This document shows, piece by piece, positions 1 to 12,282 of a stretch of 64,000 nt of DNA. The stretch comes from Phaseolus vulgaris (Eukaryota; Streptophyta; Magnoliopsida; Fabales; Fabaceae). Where the stretch lies: contig NC_023757.2 in the NCBI RefSeq assembly GCF_000499845.2, positions 40,841,162 to 40,905,161 on the forward strand, given 5' to 3'. Position 1 is the first letter of the stretch, and each line of letters starts with the position of its first letter. The notes beneath the pieces were generated by a model, which worked only from the letters and a program-made list of their open reading frames with translations, did not search any database and was not told where the DNA came from. Both the position numbers and the translations under genes were made by a program.

Positions 1-960
1 GCAGATAACCACGTGGACCACTCGCAAGGTGACACGTGGATCAGGTGGCAGAGAAATCAGGGAGGAGATCACCCGGTATGGTGATCGATGGTCAGTAACC
101 GAGTGGCCACCGGCAGATCAGTTCCAAGATAAACACCCGGGGGAGAATGCGAGAAGCAATAGAGCACCGATCAGTCATCGGGTGCATGGTCATCGGGGTT
201 TCGTGTTACACGCAGTTAAACTGGGACTCAGATTCCCAACGAGAGCGTTACGCATGGACCTCGCATGATCATACCTCAGAGAAAGAAGAGCTCCTCGCCG
301 GAATAATTGTGCACGAGAGTGGCCTGAGGGAGTTAGTAAACCAGCCAGTGATTGGTGACTTCCTCAACCCATTACGTGCATGACGTAGTGGAGGGGGAAT
401 CGCGTATGCAGAGAGCAGTGCTTGGTGTGTGTGCCTAGTCCAGCCACACCTGGCGTTCTCCTGGGAATGTGCGATTCACCCAGATGGAAGAAACGCGCCA
501 AGTTACTCCGCAAGGGAATAACTTCGGGGCACAAAGAGATGCGCTAGAGCCCTTCAGGTGGTGGCACGTGTACGGTTATATGTGAGTTGCATGCCTCCAC
601 GTGTCACTATCTGAGAGGGGCGCGGCCCAGATAAAGGTGCACTCCGTGTCGTGAAAGGTACAGACAGAAAACCCAGACACCCACGACCCTGACTGTGGTA
701 CGTTTTCGTACAAAAGCATAACAGAATTCTGACACACGCAGAGAACAGCGTAACAGAACTCTGTTAGGCACAGACACAGAGGGGGATAAAAAGAGAATCA
801 AAGAGTAATACACACACACATTATTTTTGTTAGTGATTCTGCGATCTAACTTGAGCGTTGGAGTGCAAACGGCTACTAGAGGCGCCGTCTGTGTGTTTTG
901 CAGGTTGCATTTGAAGTTCCCAGAGAAGGTTCTAAGAGCACTCTTGCAGATAGCACAGTT
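1..960 (+). mobile_element. LTR-like block of a Ty3/gypsy (Tat-type) element, left end outside window
   Basis: GC-richer than the rest of the window and without a coding frame. Near 851-905 it carries a U5-like end signal (ttgagcgttggagtgcaaac, then gcaggt about 30 bases on), familiar from legume gypsy LTRs. The same signal recurs at 3840-3900, in the same orientation, so LTR sense is probably +. G-box-like cacgtg motifs occur near 565 and 598, and a possible TATA-like gggataaaa near 783. The 5' boundary is not in the window and the 3' boundary is approximate. Family assignment is inference from layout (tandem repeats and an antisense ORF to the right); no gag or pol is visible. Confidence 0.5.
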
Positions 961-1072
961 GCCATAGGCGGGGCAAGGAAGCGACGAGGCAATTCCTCCA
1001 CGCTTGAGTTGTCGGCAGGATCACCATCCTTCCGGAAACCTTCTCCTTAAGCGTAATCACCAAGTGTCTGGT

Positions 1073-1420
1073 CATCTTGGTGTTTAGACACACCGGGGAC
1101 GATACGGTAATGCTCTCAGCATGCCTCTCCTCGGGCGTGGGCACCAAGAATACTTATCACCTTGATGTTTTTAGACACATCGGGGACGATACGGCGTTGC
1201 CTCCGGGCAGGCCTCTCCTCAGGCGTGGGCACCAAGTGCGCATTGATCAGGGCTAGTTACCTTGGTGTTTAAACACCCCATGGACAATACGGCGCTGCTT
1301 CAAGCAGGCCTCTCCTCGAGCGTGGGCACCAAAGCGTCACTTTGTCCCAAGTGTCTAGACATGCTGAGGACGAAATGACCTTGCGTTCAACAGGTCTCTC
1401 CTTGAGTGTGGGCACCCAGT
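1073..1420. repeat. Four-copy degenerate tandem repeat, period about 85-100 bp
   Basis: Four imperfect copies of a unit running from (c)ttggtgtttagacac through ggacgatacgg to cctctcctcgggcgtgggc acc. Copies lie at about 1073-1146, 1159-1236, 1258-1333 and 1344-1420, with short divergent spacers. Hypervariable tandem arrays of this sort are known from the 3' untranslated region of Tat-lineage gypsy elements, which fits the neighbouring antisense ORF. Confidence 0.8.
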
Positions 1421-1446
1421 ACTACTAAGCAGGCTTCAGCCAAGAT

Positions 1447-1568
1447 AAGTCCTCCCAACCTTTGAGCGACGACGAGGCCAGAAGAGTTAAGTCCTCCTTC
1501 GCCCTCGAGCGATGTCGAGGCCATAGAAAAGATGTGTCCTCTTTCATCTTTAAGCGATGACGAGGCCA
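1447..1568. repeat. Three-copy tandem repeat, period about 43-45 bp
   Basis: Units begin at 1447, about 1489 and about 1534. Each runs from (a/t)gtcctc through a variable CT-rich stretch to a conserved gagcgatgacgaggcca-like end (ends 1480, 1523, 1568). It sits between the longer array and the antisense ORF of the same retroelement. Confidence 0.75.
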
Positions 1569-1841
1569 TTAACACCTTCGACAGTAGGTGCCTCAGGGCC
1601 ACGAAGGGTAAGCAAAGATCAAGCTAAAGGTTTATTACGAGTTAAAGAAGCAGAAGGAATTCGCGGAGCAAGAGAAAGCAAGTAAACACGATGGTCGATA
1701 CGAAGATAAAACACGAACACGTTTACCAAGCAGTAAAAGAAGAAAGGCATAAGTAAAGATATGAAGATGAAATGATTGACTATAGTGAGTGTGGCAGTAC
1801 AAAGAAATATATGTTTATAAAGGTACAAATTAGAAAGGAGG

Positions 1842-3078
1842 CTAATCCTCAGGGATATCTAAGGGAATGACTTTGCCTTCAACGATGTGGTTGAGAGGGA
1901 TGTAGCAAGAGGTGTCGATCCCTGGGTTTGCGCAGGCCGTTTGGGCTAGAGCTTCTACGAACCCATAAGCGAAGGTGTCAACGGTGTTGTCGATCAGCTC
2001 TTTCTCCGCCTTCTCGAAGCGCTCGGCTTGGGAAGCCAGCTCTTTGTCTTTGGCTGCTAAAGCTTCGTCCCACTCAGCCCGCAGTTTTGCAAGGTCAGCT
2101 TCCAGCAGGTCGAATGCTTTAGTCTTGGCATCGAGCGTCGCCTCCGCTTCGCCCAGCTTTACCTCTCGATCAACACTTTGGTCCTCGAGTTTCTTCATTT
2201 TGACCTCGGAGGCTTTAGCAACATCTTTGAGCTCCGCGATTTTCACGCGAAGAGGCACAACTTGCCCCAAAAGTTCAACGTAGGTTTGCCCAGCTTCGTG
2301 GAGTCTTTTGTTGGCGGCATCTTTTGCCTTCTGAGCCTCCTTCAAGGAGTCCCTGTAAGCGTCCTCTTGACGAGCCCAGTGACACTCCTGGATCTGCTTT
2401 TGTTCCTTCAGGGAAGCCAACTCTTTTTCAAGAGCCTGAATAGTTGAGAGCTCGCTAGCATTGGCTCTAGCCTGGTCACACCAAGAGTTGGTGCAAGCAA
2501 GGAACGCCCTGAGATAATAAGCCATACTCTCCTCTTTGGCCTCATCAGATGGGCCCCCTGGCGCAAGTAGCCCCTCGGTAACTCTTGGACTGGTTGGGGA
2601 AGCTCTGGGGCCGGCACAGGAGTAGGTGTGGGCTCAGACTCGACCCCACCCCCCAAGGCTAGTTGATGGGGCGATGAGGTAGCACTTAGTGGATGCTCCC
2701 TCGAGGACTCAACGCCATGGTTCGAAGAAGAATGAGAGGTGACGACCTTATTGGTCCTCCTCCTCTCGAAAACTTGTTTGTCCTCAGTGTCCTCATCATC
2801 TTCGGAAGGGATCACCATCACCCCTTTGCCTTTATCTAGGGGGATTGGTGTGGTTGCAGTGTCGACCATGGTGAGGGGCATTGCAGCGATAGGGGGAGGG
2901 GAGGCAGGTGTTTGGGTGGCAGGCGAAGAAGGACGGTCTTGCATGGGCACAGATGGGGCTGGTGTTTAAGATGTTGGGGAGGTTTGATGGGCAGGCTCAG
3001 GTGCTGGGTGTTTGGAGGCGCCAGCTCCTTCAGGCGTGGGCTTGCCACGGGCCTTCAAGGCCTTGGCAAGCTTCATGC
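1842..3078 (-). pseudogene. Broken antisense ORF of a Tat-type gypsy retroelement
   Basis: Read on the minus strand, a frame starts at an ATG near 3078 (K/A-rich start MKLAKALKARGK). It hits an in-frame TAA near 2968-2970, continues as a P/S/T-rich stretch with KGKGVMVIPSEDDEDTED, then shifts frame around 2560-2600. It ends as a 227-residue, strongly helical, E/K/A-rich coiled-coil segment (2525 to 1842). Another in-frame stop lies just upstream of the ATG. The protein runs opposite to the apparent LTR sense. Antisense ORFs of unknown function between pol and the 3' LTR are known in the Tat lineage (Grande, Retand), and this matches that layout. At least one stop and one frameshift make it a decayed copy. 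A pyrimidine tract ending in gtgcag just upstream (near 3105) could be a splice acceptor, which would explain the missing N-terminus. I know no function for it. Confidence 0.55.
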
Positions 3079-3292
3079 GTTAGTTCGCATCCATCACCGA
3101 GTCTGCACCAAAGAAGCAAACAAGCAAAGGTTAGATACAAGCCAAGTTAAGCATAAAACACAATATGCGCTATGGAAACCTAAAGCAGATGCCCACATTT
3201 TGACCACAAGATGCACGAGGGAGGACAGTGGAGGGGACGGCACAATAAAAGGCCACAGGTACCTCAGAACAGTAATCAAGAGAGGAGAAAGG

Positions 3293-3975
3293 TGACTTCA
3301 AGGCCATATTCCCAGTACCAGTAGGGAATATCCTGACTCGTGAAGTACCCACGCCACCTCTGGAGAGTCCCTAGGACAGATACGACCCAGGAGAGGGTCA
3401 CGTCCCAGGGGTAATCCACATGCATGGTACGAGAGAAAGGCTGATACACTCCTAGGGCGAATGACTAGAGGCTGGGGCACATGAGTTGGCACCCAGGTCG
3501 TCACCCCTTGCGCCAGATGCACTTCGAGGAAGGAAGACTTACACTTTGGGATTTCCTTAAGTTGGATTACAACGTTGTAAGGCCTTCCACGTGGAGTTGC
3601 AATTAAGTCAAAAAGGCCACGTGACAATAAGCACTGAAACCCAAGGTAAATAAGCTTCTCTGAAAGCTTAGTGAGGTACGTTTTACCGATTCTACACACA
3701 CTCTAATCATTTGCTCGTTGACACCCTTTACGCACGAGTGATTGGAGAGAGAAAAAAGTTAGTAACAATTCAGTTACGCACCTTCAGAGCATCACAGTTA
3801 CGATGCTTCGATACGGAGGTGTTTAGTGTTTTCTGCTTGCTGACTTGATCGTCGGAGTGCAAACAACCGCGAAGGCACCCTTTGTTCTCTCTGTTTCAGG
3901 TACTCACGGCGATGTTGGATGAATATCTGGAACCAAGACGAAGGTGTCCTTGATACGCGAGTCTACGCGCGAAGC
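3293..3975 (+). mobile_element. Second gypsy LTR-like block (probable 3' LTR)
   Basis: It is preceded by a purine tract (agagaggagaaagg, about 3279-3292) suitable as a polypurine tract, followed by TG at 3293. Near 3840-3900 it has the U5-like signal gacttgatcgtcggagtgc followed by ttcaggtac. Its overall sequence differs from the block at 1-960 beyond that signal. The two are therefore either strongly diverged LTRs of one element or LTRs of two related families. The right edge is approximate. Confidence 0.45.
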
Positions 3976-4396
3976 ATATAAGAATAATAACTCCTACTAC
4001 GTAAGACTAACTGTATATGTGGAGTTGAAAAAACTGGTAATTCTTACTACGTGTAAGTAAAGACTACAGGGAGTTCTAGATTTATAGATAGGTATCGGAT
4101 AAAAAAACCTATTGAACAAACTCTAGATGCTCTAGCTAGAGTGGTGAGATTTAATCTATAGCCTTTGGCTAGAAAAAAAAAACACTATTTAATAACAAAT
4201 ACACATACAATGCAGGCACCAGTATTGTTGAAAATAAAAGGGTAGTGCACGAACGAAAATACGATAAAATTCAGAATCTTGAAGCACTATTATGTGGGGG
4301 TTGAATTATCCAATGTCTACAAGGTAATACTTTTTTCTCTACAAGCCGTACTAGCGTATTTTTACGCCCAAAGTAAACGACTCGCGTATGCAATAA
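3976..4396. other. Intergenic, 3' of the HDA5-like gene
   Basis: About 420 bases between the retroelement and the stop codon of the histone deacetylase gene. Part must be that gene's 3' UTR. I see no further coding or RNA feature. Confidence 0.6.
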
Positions 4397-7300
4397 TCAC
4401 AAAGATTTAGCAGCACCTTCTATGTAAGCAATGGCTTCCGCCTCCGAAAGTTGTTCTCCCTCTACCAACCCTTTAATTAAGGAGTTGGCATATGCTTTAT
4501 TAGGAGCACGTAATGGTAGCTTCCCAGATTTGAAACGTTCAATATCAAGAAGCGAAGACCTGGATAAAAGTAACATAAATGCCATGCTAATACAGATCAA
4601 CAATTATGTTACCCAAATGCACAAATACAAAGTATAATTTGTTACTCACGTCATGGTAATTACAGGAATATCCTGCTCCTTTCCTAAGTACACAACATTA
4701 CCATACCAAGCACCCTGCACGACATTAAGAAAAAAAGGTAATGAAGAGACGCTGGAACTAAACAAAATAAAATAAATGCATTAGTTACTATCAGAAAAAT
4801 GAGTCGGGACAAGGGATACGTACCTTGACAACCTCCAGGAAGTTGAACTCCTTGTCAGAGACAGCATTCAAGGTGGTTATATCAAATAAAGGAGAGCCCG
4901 CATCAAGGCTTAAAATGTTTTCCTGAAATAAAATATCATTGAACTGCTCTAGCCTGTAACAAATGTGGACGAGAATCTAAAGTCAAGGCCTCCATCGGAT
5001 ATATAAGAAAGCCCCGCAAGAAATTATTCAATAATGTCACGCTCTAACAGGAAATGAAAGAAACAGACTATCTGCGCAAATAGAAGCAGATTCGAACTAT
5101 AGATTTACTTACGAAATTTTGTACATGCACATGTGGGTCTTGCCTTCAATTATTTTTTCAGGATTAAGAAATGCAACACCTCCCAGACCCCACGAATACG
5201 ATGAATCACGACCAAAGAATATATCACAAGGGAAAGTCTTCCACATGATCTCCTTTGGCAGAGTTCTGTTCACTGAACCAGAACACTGCTTCACCATACC
5301 ATCCACCTGAAAGTCATTCATAAATTCTTCAAAAAAATATAACAGATACAAAAGAAACAAAACTACAGAAAAAGAAAGAATGGAAACAAAAAGTAAAAAG
5401 GTTTCAAATTCCTTGTGAACTGAACAAACAATACATATATTGATCACCCTAAGCCAGAAAGCAAGAGATTTAATATTGTCAGATAAGAGAAGTTCGCCAT
5501 TTATCGTAAAAACACAATCACCTGCAACAAAGTATAATATATATTTTTTTCAAATAAAATAAAAATTCCACGGCTAGTACCTTTCCCTTGACAGATATTT
5601 CAGAGCATTATGAAAAAAGTGCCAAAAGCTAACAAAAAAGAATAACTTTTAAAATATGACTATAAATATCATAAATGCTGATGAAAAATGAAATGAATGA
5701 AATATGAACATCTGATTCGACATTGTATTATTGCTTATCAGTTTATATATATTCCTAGCACGCTTGTTTTGGTGTTTAACAGCAGCGATACTTTGGGGGT
5801 TTTATAAGTGTTTCAATCCCTATATATAAAAAAAAAACAATATGACTTGAATGTTGCGTTACCTGTCCACCTTCTAGGTAGCAATTAAATCTTGCTTTCC
5901 ACATATTTGATCCATACGAGGCATACCATATATAAACATTTGACAATTCAGATCGCCAAGTACTAGAAACATGAATCTCTTCATCTGCATGAAGCATATA
6001 ACTTGTCAAGTAATAAATACGTGAAAGAAAGGTCACGACCATCCTTTTTGCCAATGTATTGCACCAACTCTAGTGGATCCAGACAAAATTTGGTCTAGAA
6101 GTCTCATGAAACACATCAATGACCAAACATACGGAGTTAACATTATATTTCACGAAAAGAAAAGTACTAATACTTCTGAGATGTTTCTCCAATTATAAAA
6201 GAACATCTAGGGATAAAGGTTACCAGCATCAACTTTCAGTTTGGAAAGTGGTTTTATGACATCCTCAAGAAGTTCTCCAACATTTTCTAAACTTGCTGCA
6301 CCCTTATCATCCTCATCTTCGGAGTCAGAGCTCGAAATTAGAGTATGCTTGCAAAGGGGAACAAAACAGCAAAATATTTAATGAGTACCTTGCCCATATA
6401 AAGAAATGAAAATAAGATAGACACAGACAGAAATGAATGCAAGAAAGGCGTACAAAATTGAAGATTTGAAAATAAAACCCAATCTTGATAAATTGTAACA
6501 TTGCCACCATGTTTTCCCTTTTATCGAAAACACTGAAAAACACTTTATTTTGTTTTCAATTTTCAGTGGATTTTTTAAGATTTCTTTTTTCTAAAATGTA
6601 CCTAAACTATTTTTTATCACTGTTTCCTAACTTTTATAAAAACAAAAACAAAAGATGCTCAAAATAAAGGGGTCCAAACCCATTAGTAGAACATCAAAGT
6701 CCCTTTTTCAACAGAAATCGTCTGATTATTTTGGGAACCATTGGGAGCAATTAGTTGAGCATTCGGCTCAATTCTCACACGACAACTCCAGGAAAAACAG
6801 TTATGGAAACTACATTACCGGAGGGGGTGCTATTTGTGAGACTAACTCTTGTGGTAGTTCAGATGCAAGTGTAGGCCAAAAGGGACTTAACGTCTGGCGA
6901 ACCTGCAAAATATTCATGCCACTTTAGCACTAAGTTAAAGAATTTCATGCACATCTCAAGTAGCATAAATGTCATGTGTATGGTAGGAAAGAAATAGAGA
7001 ACCTCACCCCTCCCTCGGCGAAGGAGAGAGAAAAATAAGTTATTTTTATATCCCTAAGAGAGAAAGGACGTACATCAGTATAACAAGTTCTTACCGCTTG
7101 AATTACATTCCATGTAGACTGAAATGGATAGGCCTCTAAGGATCTGATAACAGGCTTGTCTTTTAGCAAAACTTCCAAGCAAGCATGCATTGATCTTGCA
7201 ATGGAATCAAGATTATATCCCCCTTCTAAAATCAATACAATCCTACCTTCAGCAAAATTCATCAACTGAAATAAAGAAAGGAAAAAAAGTTCTGTTACTG

Positions 7301-9461
7301 ATACAGTGATCAGCATATTGAACTTGTTTCATATTTCTCAGAATTTAAAATTAATGAGAAGTAATATCAAAATATTAAAAAAAGGTACCATAATAAAATG
7401 GTATGCTGATAATGATGTTAAGAAATTAATCAATAGACAAACTTATAAACCTACATATTTAATTGAGTTTTTCTAACAGCTAACTTTTCTTCAAATATAG
7501 CAGTTTTGATTTATCAAGTAACATACTAGCATTAGAATAAACAGTATGAAGGAAGCGATCACTAAAATTCAATCTTTAAAGTAACCTCTTTCAACAGAAC
7601 AGAATAACCAAATGGTGTGACACGACATCCTCCCAAAGGGTCACCAACAGCTGTGACAATTAAAGAAGTGAATAATTATTACTTATTGCAGTTATAATAA
7701 ATTAACATATCAACTGACCCAAATCCACTTCCTTCTTGCAAAACAAGTAAACTAGGCTTCAAGAACAAATGCACCAAAACCAGGTGAAGAACAAGTGACA
7801 CCACCCTCCCACATAGATAACAGAAAATCCCAAACGTTACAGTAACAGACCTGCATCAAATCCCGCGGAAACTATAATTATGTCTGGATTAAATTCTTTG
7901 GTTACAGGAAGCAAAATGTGGTCCCACACTGCAAAGTAATCTGCATCACCACATCTCCCATTCTCCCAGGGGACATTTATATTATATCCAGCACCTTCTC
8001 CTTCTCCCACCTTAGTATAAAATCCATCGTCATTAGCAGGATAAAAACTCCCAAACTCATGCCTGTATGAATAGAAAAGTTTAGTTGATTGAGGATCAAC
8101 TGATCAACTATGAAATCGAGACCAAGTTTAACTGAAGTCCTTAAAGCGAAAGTCCTTCTCAGAGGTCCAACCCTAAAAACTAGTAAAGAAGGCAAAATGA
8201 TCTGGCAGTCAAGCCCATTGCAGTACCTAACACAACCATGAGCAACAAATTTTTACCTTCCCGGATGTACTAAGAAACAACTACTAGATCACCAACCAAT
8301 AAAACTGACCAGAAAATATGTGAAAATAATTAACACACCTGTGAACGGAGAAGAATAAAACTCGAGAGTCATTCCAGAACATCTTTTGAGTACCATTTCC
8401 ATGATGGACATCCCAATCAACAATTAAAATTTTCTTCACACCTAAATCAGGCTGTCGCAACAGAAAAACCAAAAAAATAAAGGTGGCAATAAAGTAACAG
8501 ACTACTAAAGGCTAAACATTCTTAGTAAAATTGGAATTGGTAGTAGGTGTTATGTAACTTACTCTTTCGTCTAAGAGATATCTTGCAGCAACTGCCACAT
8601 TGTTGAAGAGACAAAACCCCATAGCTTCATTCTGTTCTGCATGATGACCTGGAGGCCTAACAATGGCAACAGCCGAATCCAATTCCCCGCTTGCCACTTT
8701 TTCAACAACCTACTTGTCAAAAATATCTTAAATTAGGTTCTCAAAGTTAGTGTACGAATAAGATATAAAGCTTAAATTAATCAGATTAAGCGCAAGGCCT
8801 GCAGGGGTTAATCTTTGAAAACCTATGTCCACCCCGTCACTAGGCAATAAACCATAATTTTCACCAAAACAGAGAGAGATAATATAGAGACAGATAATAA
8901 TCTAACTGAAGAAATCTTGGCTACCGAGATAATGAAAAACTAACAAGTAATGAAAAACACAAAATCTTAAGAAAGAATCGTCGAAAACATCACCACTACA
9001 GCAGAGCCAGCAGCAAGGTACGCAGCTTCAGATGAACCTTCGTTAAAGTATATGGAATTCAATTTGGAGGCAATCTCGGGTCTCCGCGAACTGAATTGCT
9101 TGGAGCTAATGTTCTTAATCAGATTTACATGAACTCTGGAATGCACTAACCGCAGATGTTTGTCTTCAGCTTTCTTGGCCTCCAGAATCAGGCATCTGGA
9201 ATACGATAAAGAAAATCAGCAAGAACAAAGATAAGAGAAAAAGATTAAGCGAAACCCTAAAGCAACGTGCATGCGTTACCGTTGAGGAATGCCGGCGCTC
9301 TCGAGGTGGTTCCAAGTTGACCTAATGCGATTAGGAGTCTCGACGTGGTCCTCGTTGTTCGGCGTGTGGTGCTTGCACATTCTCCTATCGTATAGTAAAC
9401 CCACACGGGGTTGACCGTTCACACTGCTTTCGCTACTCTTCTTCGCACTCTCGCCCTCCAT
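4397..9461 (-). CDS. HDA5: Class II histone deacetylase HDA5/HDA18-like, with C-terminal GGCT-like domain
   Basis: Zinc-dependent deacetylase removing acetyl groups from lysines of histones; Arabidopsis HDA5 acts in chromatin repression. Fourteen exons join in frame to about 642 aa (the Arabidopsis protein, from memory, is about 660): 9461-9280, 9195-8994, 8709-8563, 8451-8339, 8062-7851, 7650-7586, 7265-7095, 6902-6819, 6347-6224, 5984-5863, 5306-5113, 4908-4824, 4714-4650, 4559-4397. The deacetylase domain (about residues 20-390) shows [16 protein letters not shown], a metal-binding AGFDA and the GGY tyrosine, so all catalytic residues are present. An acidic linker ([10 protein letters not shown]) leads to YASYGSNM and a region resembling gamma-glutamylcyclotransferase folds, a fusion typical of this plant subfamily. 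Start: the first ATG of the exon encoding the conserved N-terminus ([15 protein letters not shown]). The exon 12 acceptor at 4908 was chosen because the nearer AG at 4923 breaks the frame. Confidence 0.93.
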
Positions 9462-10878
9462 GGCTACACCAACTTTTCAGTTTATGTCACTCTGCTACTC
9501 AACTTCATATGCGTACAAACCGGCCAATTTACACTATTTCTAATTCTAACGTTTTATAGAGCGATTTCATATACCATTTTTTTGTTGTTGTAGCATTGTA
9601 TTGTTTTAAAACCTTTTTACAAATTTTACTTTCATAAAATAACTATTATGTTGAAATAGGAAATGCATTTATTCTTAAAACTTAATAAAAAATTAAGAAA
9701 CCTATATCTTAAATTTAATATTCTGACTTCTTAAGCTAATTTTATTTATTATTTAATCGGTTCCTCTTTCTCTCCTTTGTTTTCATTGGATTTTACCGCG
9801 TAAGAAAAATTTGAACAACCTATTCCCACCTTTCGACTGTTCCAATTTCTCCCGCAATTCATATTTTATTCTATTTTAAAAAATGGAATATAAGGAATGT
9901 AAAAGATGTTCCTTTTGTTTTGAAGGCATGCGCTTACACGTTCTAGATAAAAAAAAATACACATTTTTGGATTAACGAATTTGAAACTACTCTAAAATAT
10001 ATTTTAAGATTTAAAAATATATTTTTAATTTTTCCAGATTTAATAAAAAAATTATAATTTATTTTAGATTTTTTAATTAGAAAATATTACAGTTGTTACT
10101 ACCATAATTTTGACACCCAATAGATATGTAAGAATAAATTTCAGAACTCTAAGAAGTAAGGCCATTTTTTTCTCCAATCCCATTGGGTGTTTCTTTGTGA
10201 ACTCTCTCAAAGTTTTTCCTATACTCCAATTAAATTGGTAAAATATCAAATATCTTTTCTAATTTACCCTTATTTTGTGAAAGTCGTGGAAAAATTATTC
10301 TGGAAAATACGTTTCCAAATATGTTATAATATACTTCCAGAATAGATACACAAAATAATGGGAGATTATGAACCAGAGGTTATGGCAAAATTCTTTTTCC
10401 GTCTTTCCCCCCTTCTGTAATTCTCGCCTCACTTTGTAATTAGAGATGCCTACATTTTCTTAAGGTTCGTGTCTCTGGTACTATGTTGTTGTGTCTTTTC
10501 TTGCCAAGCTATTTTTGAAATCTTGATGTTTTGACATGATTTGATGTGGTTCACTATAGTGTTTCTATTAAATGTTATATAAAAAAAAAGGGGATTTGGT
10601 TGTATGTAAGTTATAAAAATTTATTTTAGAATCTATAATTTAGGATATAATTTTTTATTCTGAATTGTTTGTTTTGCAACTTAAAAAAGTTTAACATTTC
10701 AGATTGTATAATTTATAAGTGAAACTCAAAATATAAAAACAAAAGAGTAAATTTGGAATATTCAAATTTTCGGGGTGTAGTTTGAAATTATGGACGTGTA
10801 AGAAGAAATACTCGAGAATTAATTTTCTAAAAAACCATCTTGCATATTTGGGCCTAGGACCAAACAATCACAAAACAT
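9462..10878. other. AT-rich intergenic, HDA5-like promoter side
   Basis: Upstream of the deacetylase gene, which reads away on the minus strand. It contains the probable promoter and 5' UTR. AT-rich homopolymer runs; no convincing coding sequence, RNA gene or TIR element seen. Confidence 0.6.
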
Positions 10879-10887
10879 ATATAAATA

Positions 10888-11735
10888 GGCAATTTCTTCC
10901 TGCACTCTTACATTTTTCTTCTTGCACTCCCACAGTGTTTTATAAAGACTAAATTGTTCTTATTATTTTTTAAAAACTCTAAAATGCCCCTAACTCCTAA
11001 AAATCCTAAAAATCCTAAAACTCTCACTTTCATTTTATTCTTCCCAGCGCAGCCGCAACTCCCAAGTCTCCAAATCTCCATTCTTTGCGGCGCAATTCCA
11101 TAACTCCACATCTTTTGGTGGTTTAGGGTGATCTTGGTAACTTGAAGCTAAGTAAAATTTATGGTTTTTTTTTATTTGTACTTCAATTTTTCTTCAGATT
11201 TTCGTTTGCACATTTTAGACAATGCAATTCAGTAGTTTAACGGAATAGAGAATCTGTATATTTTTTCACATTCTGGGATATGGAATCCTCAAAAATCTTG
11301 GATTGATGCTTCTGGTAAATCTTGAATTGGTAGTTTTGGTAATATTTTGGATTGTTGTTTTCGGTAATATTATGAATTGATGAATTCGTAGTACATTATT
11401 CAAATCCGGATTGATGAATCCGTTGCACATTACCCAATCCCGATTTCCAAGAACCATGAAAACTCCATAACCACCAATGTTCCTAAACAAAAACTTATTT
11501 CTTATCTCTAAATCCCAAACAACGCTTCGACAACGTAGCTTACTCCTCCACCTTACTCCGCACAACTACAAAGATCCTGCACCAGCACCTGAGATGAATG
11601 AATGAAGAAGATGAATAGTGGCATAGAAACTCCACCACGATGCCCCTTTTCAAATAATAGGTCAAGGTCATTTTTGGAATTTTAAAAATTATGGGGTGCA
11701 GGAAGAAAAACGTAGGAGTGCAGGAAGAAGAAGCC
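10888..11735. mobile_element. Mutator-type MITE, copy A
   Basis: Terminal inverted repeats of about 50 bp. The left end begins ggcaatttcttcctgcactc and the right end is the reverse complement of ggcttcttcttcctgcactc. Both are followed inward by a second 'tttttcttcctgcac(t/c)cc' block, so each end carries a short direct repeat. The flanking 9 bases are atataaata on the left (10879-10887) and ataaaaata on the right (11736-11744), matching at 8 of 9 as expected for a Mutator-superfamily target duplication. Inside are short palindromic gattgatgaatccg-like motifs. No transposase. Confidence 0.75.
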
Positions 11736-11748
11736 ATAAAAATATAAG

Positions 11749-12282
11749 GGCAGTTTCTTCCTGCACTCCAACATTTTTCTTCCTGCACCCCCACAATGTT
11801 GGGCAAAGACAAAATCTTCCTTATATAAAATTTGTACATTTATTTCTTTTGCATTCCAAATTATGAAATCCGGTAAATTTTCGGATTGACACTTCCGGTA
11901 ATACATGAATGACATTGTTAATCCAAAATAAAAAATGTAGAACATCCATTATTAAAAAATTCATTCCAGATTCGTCAATTCATAATTCAAAATATGCATT
12001 TTGGATTCAAAAATCCATAATTGAAAAAAATATCATTATAATCCACCAATTCGTAATAGAAATTAGGCTTCCAGATTCAGCAGTCCAGAAATCAACAATT
12101 TATGCAAACTTTGCTTCCAGAACACCCCCTCATCCGAAAAGCAACATGATTCACTTCCCGATTGATGAATCTATAGCACTCTCCCAGATCCCGATTTCAA
12201 ATAAAAAGTGAAGGTCAGTTTCGAAATTTATAAAATCTTGGGGTGAAGGAAGAAAAATGTAAGATTGCAAGAAGAAACTGCC
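11749..12282. mobile_element. Mutator-type MITE, copy B, perfect 9-bp target duplication
   Basis: Same family as copy A, lying 13 bases to its right. The TIRs are ggcagtttcttcctgcactc on the left and the inverse of ggcagtttcttcttgcaatc on the right. The flanks are aaatataag on both sides (11740-11748 and 12283-12291), a perfect 9-bp duplication. The left duplication overlaps that of copy A, so B landed at A's edge or the reverse. No transposase. Confidence 0.85.

Noticed and set aside
11266..12211. Several 60-100-codon frames in the MITE pair
   Set aside because: They lie in palindromic MITE interiors and run across element boundaries; no conserved domain.
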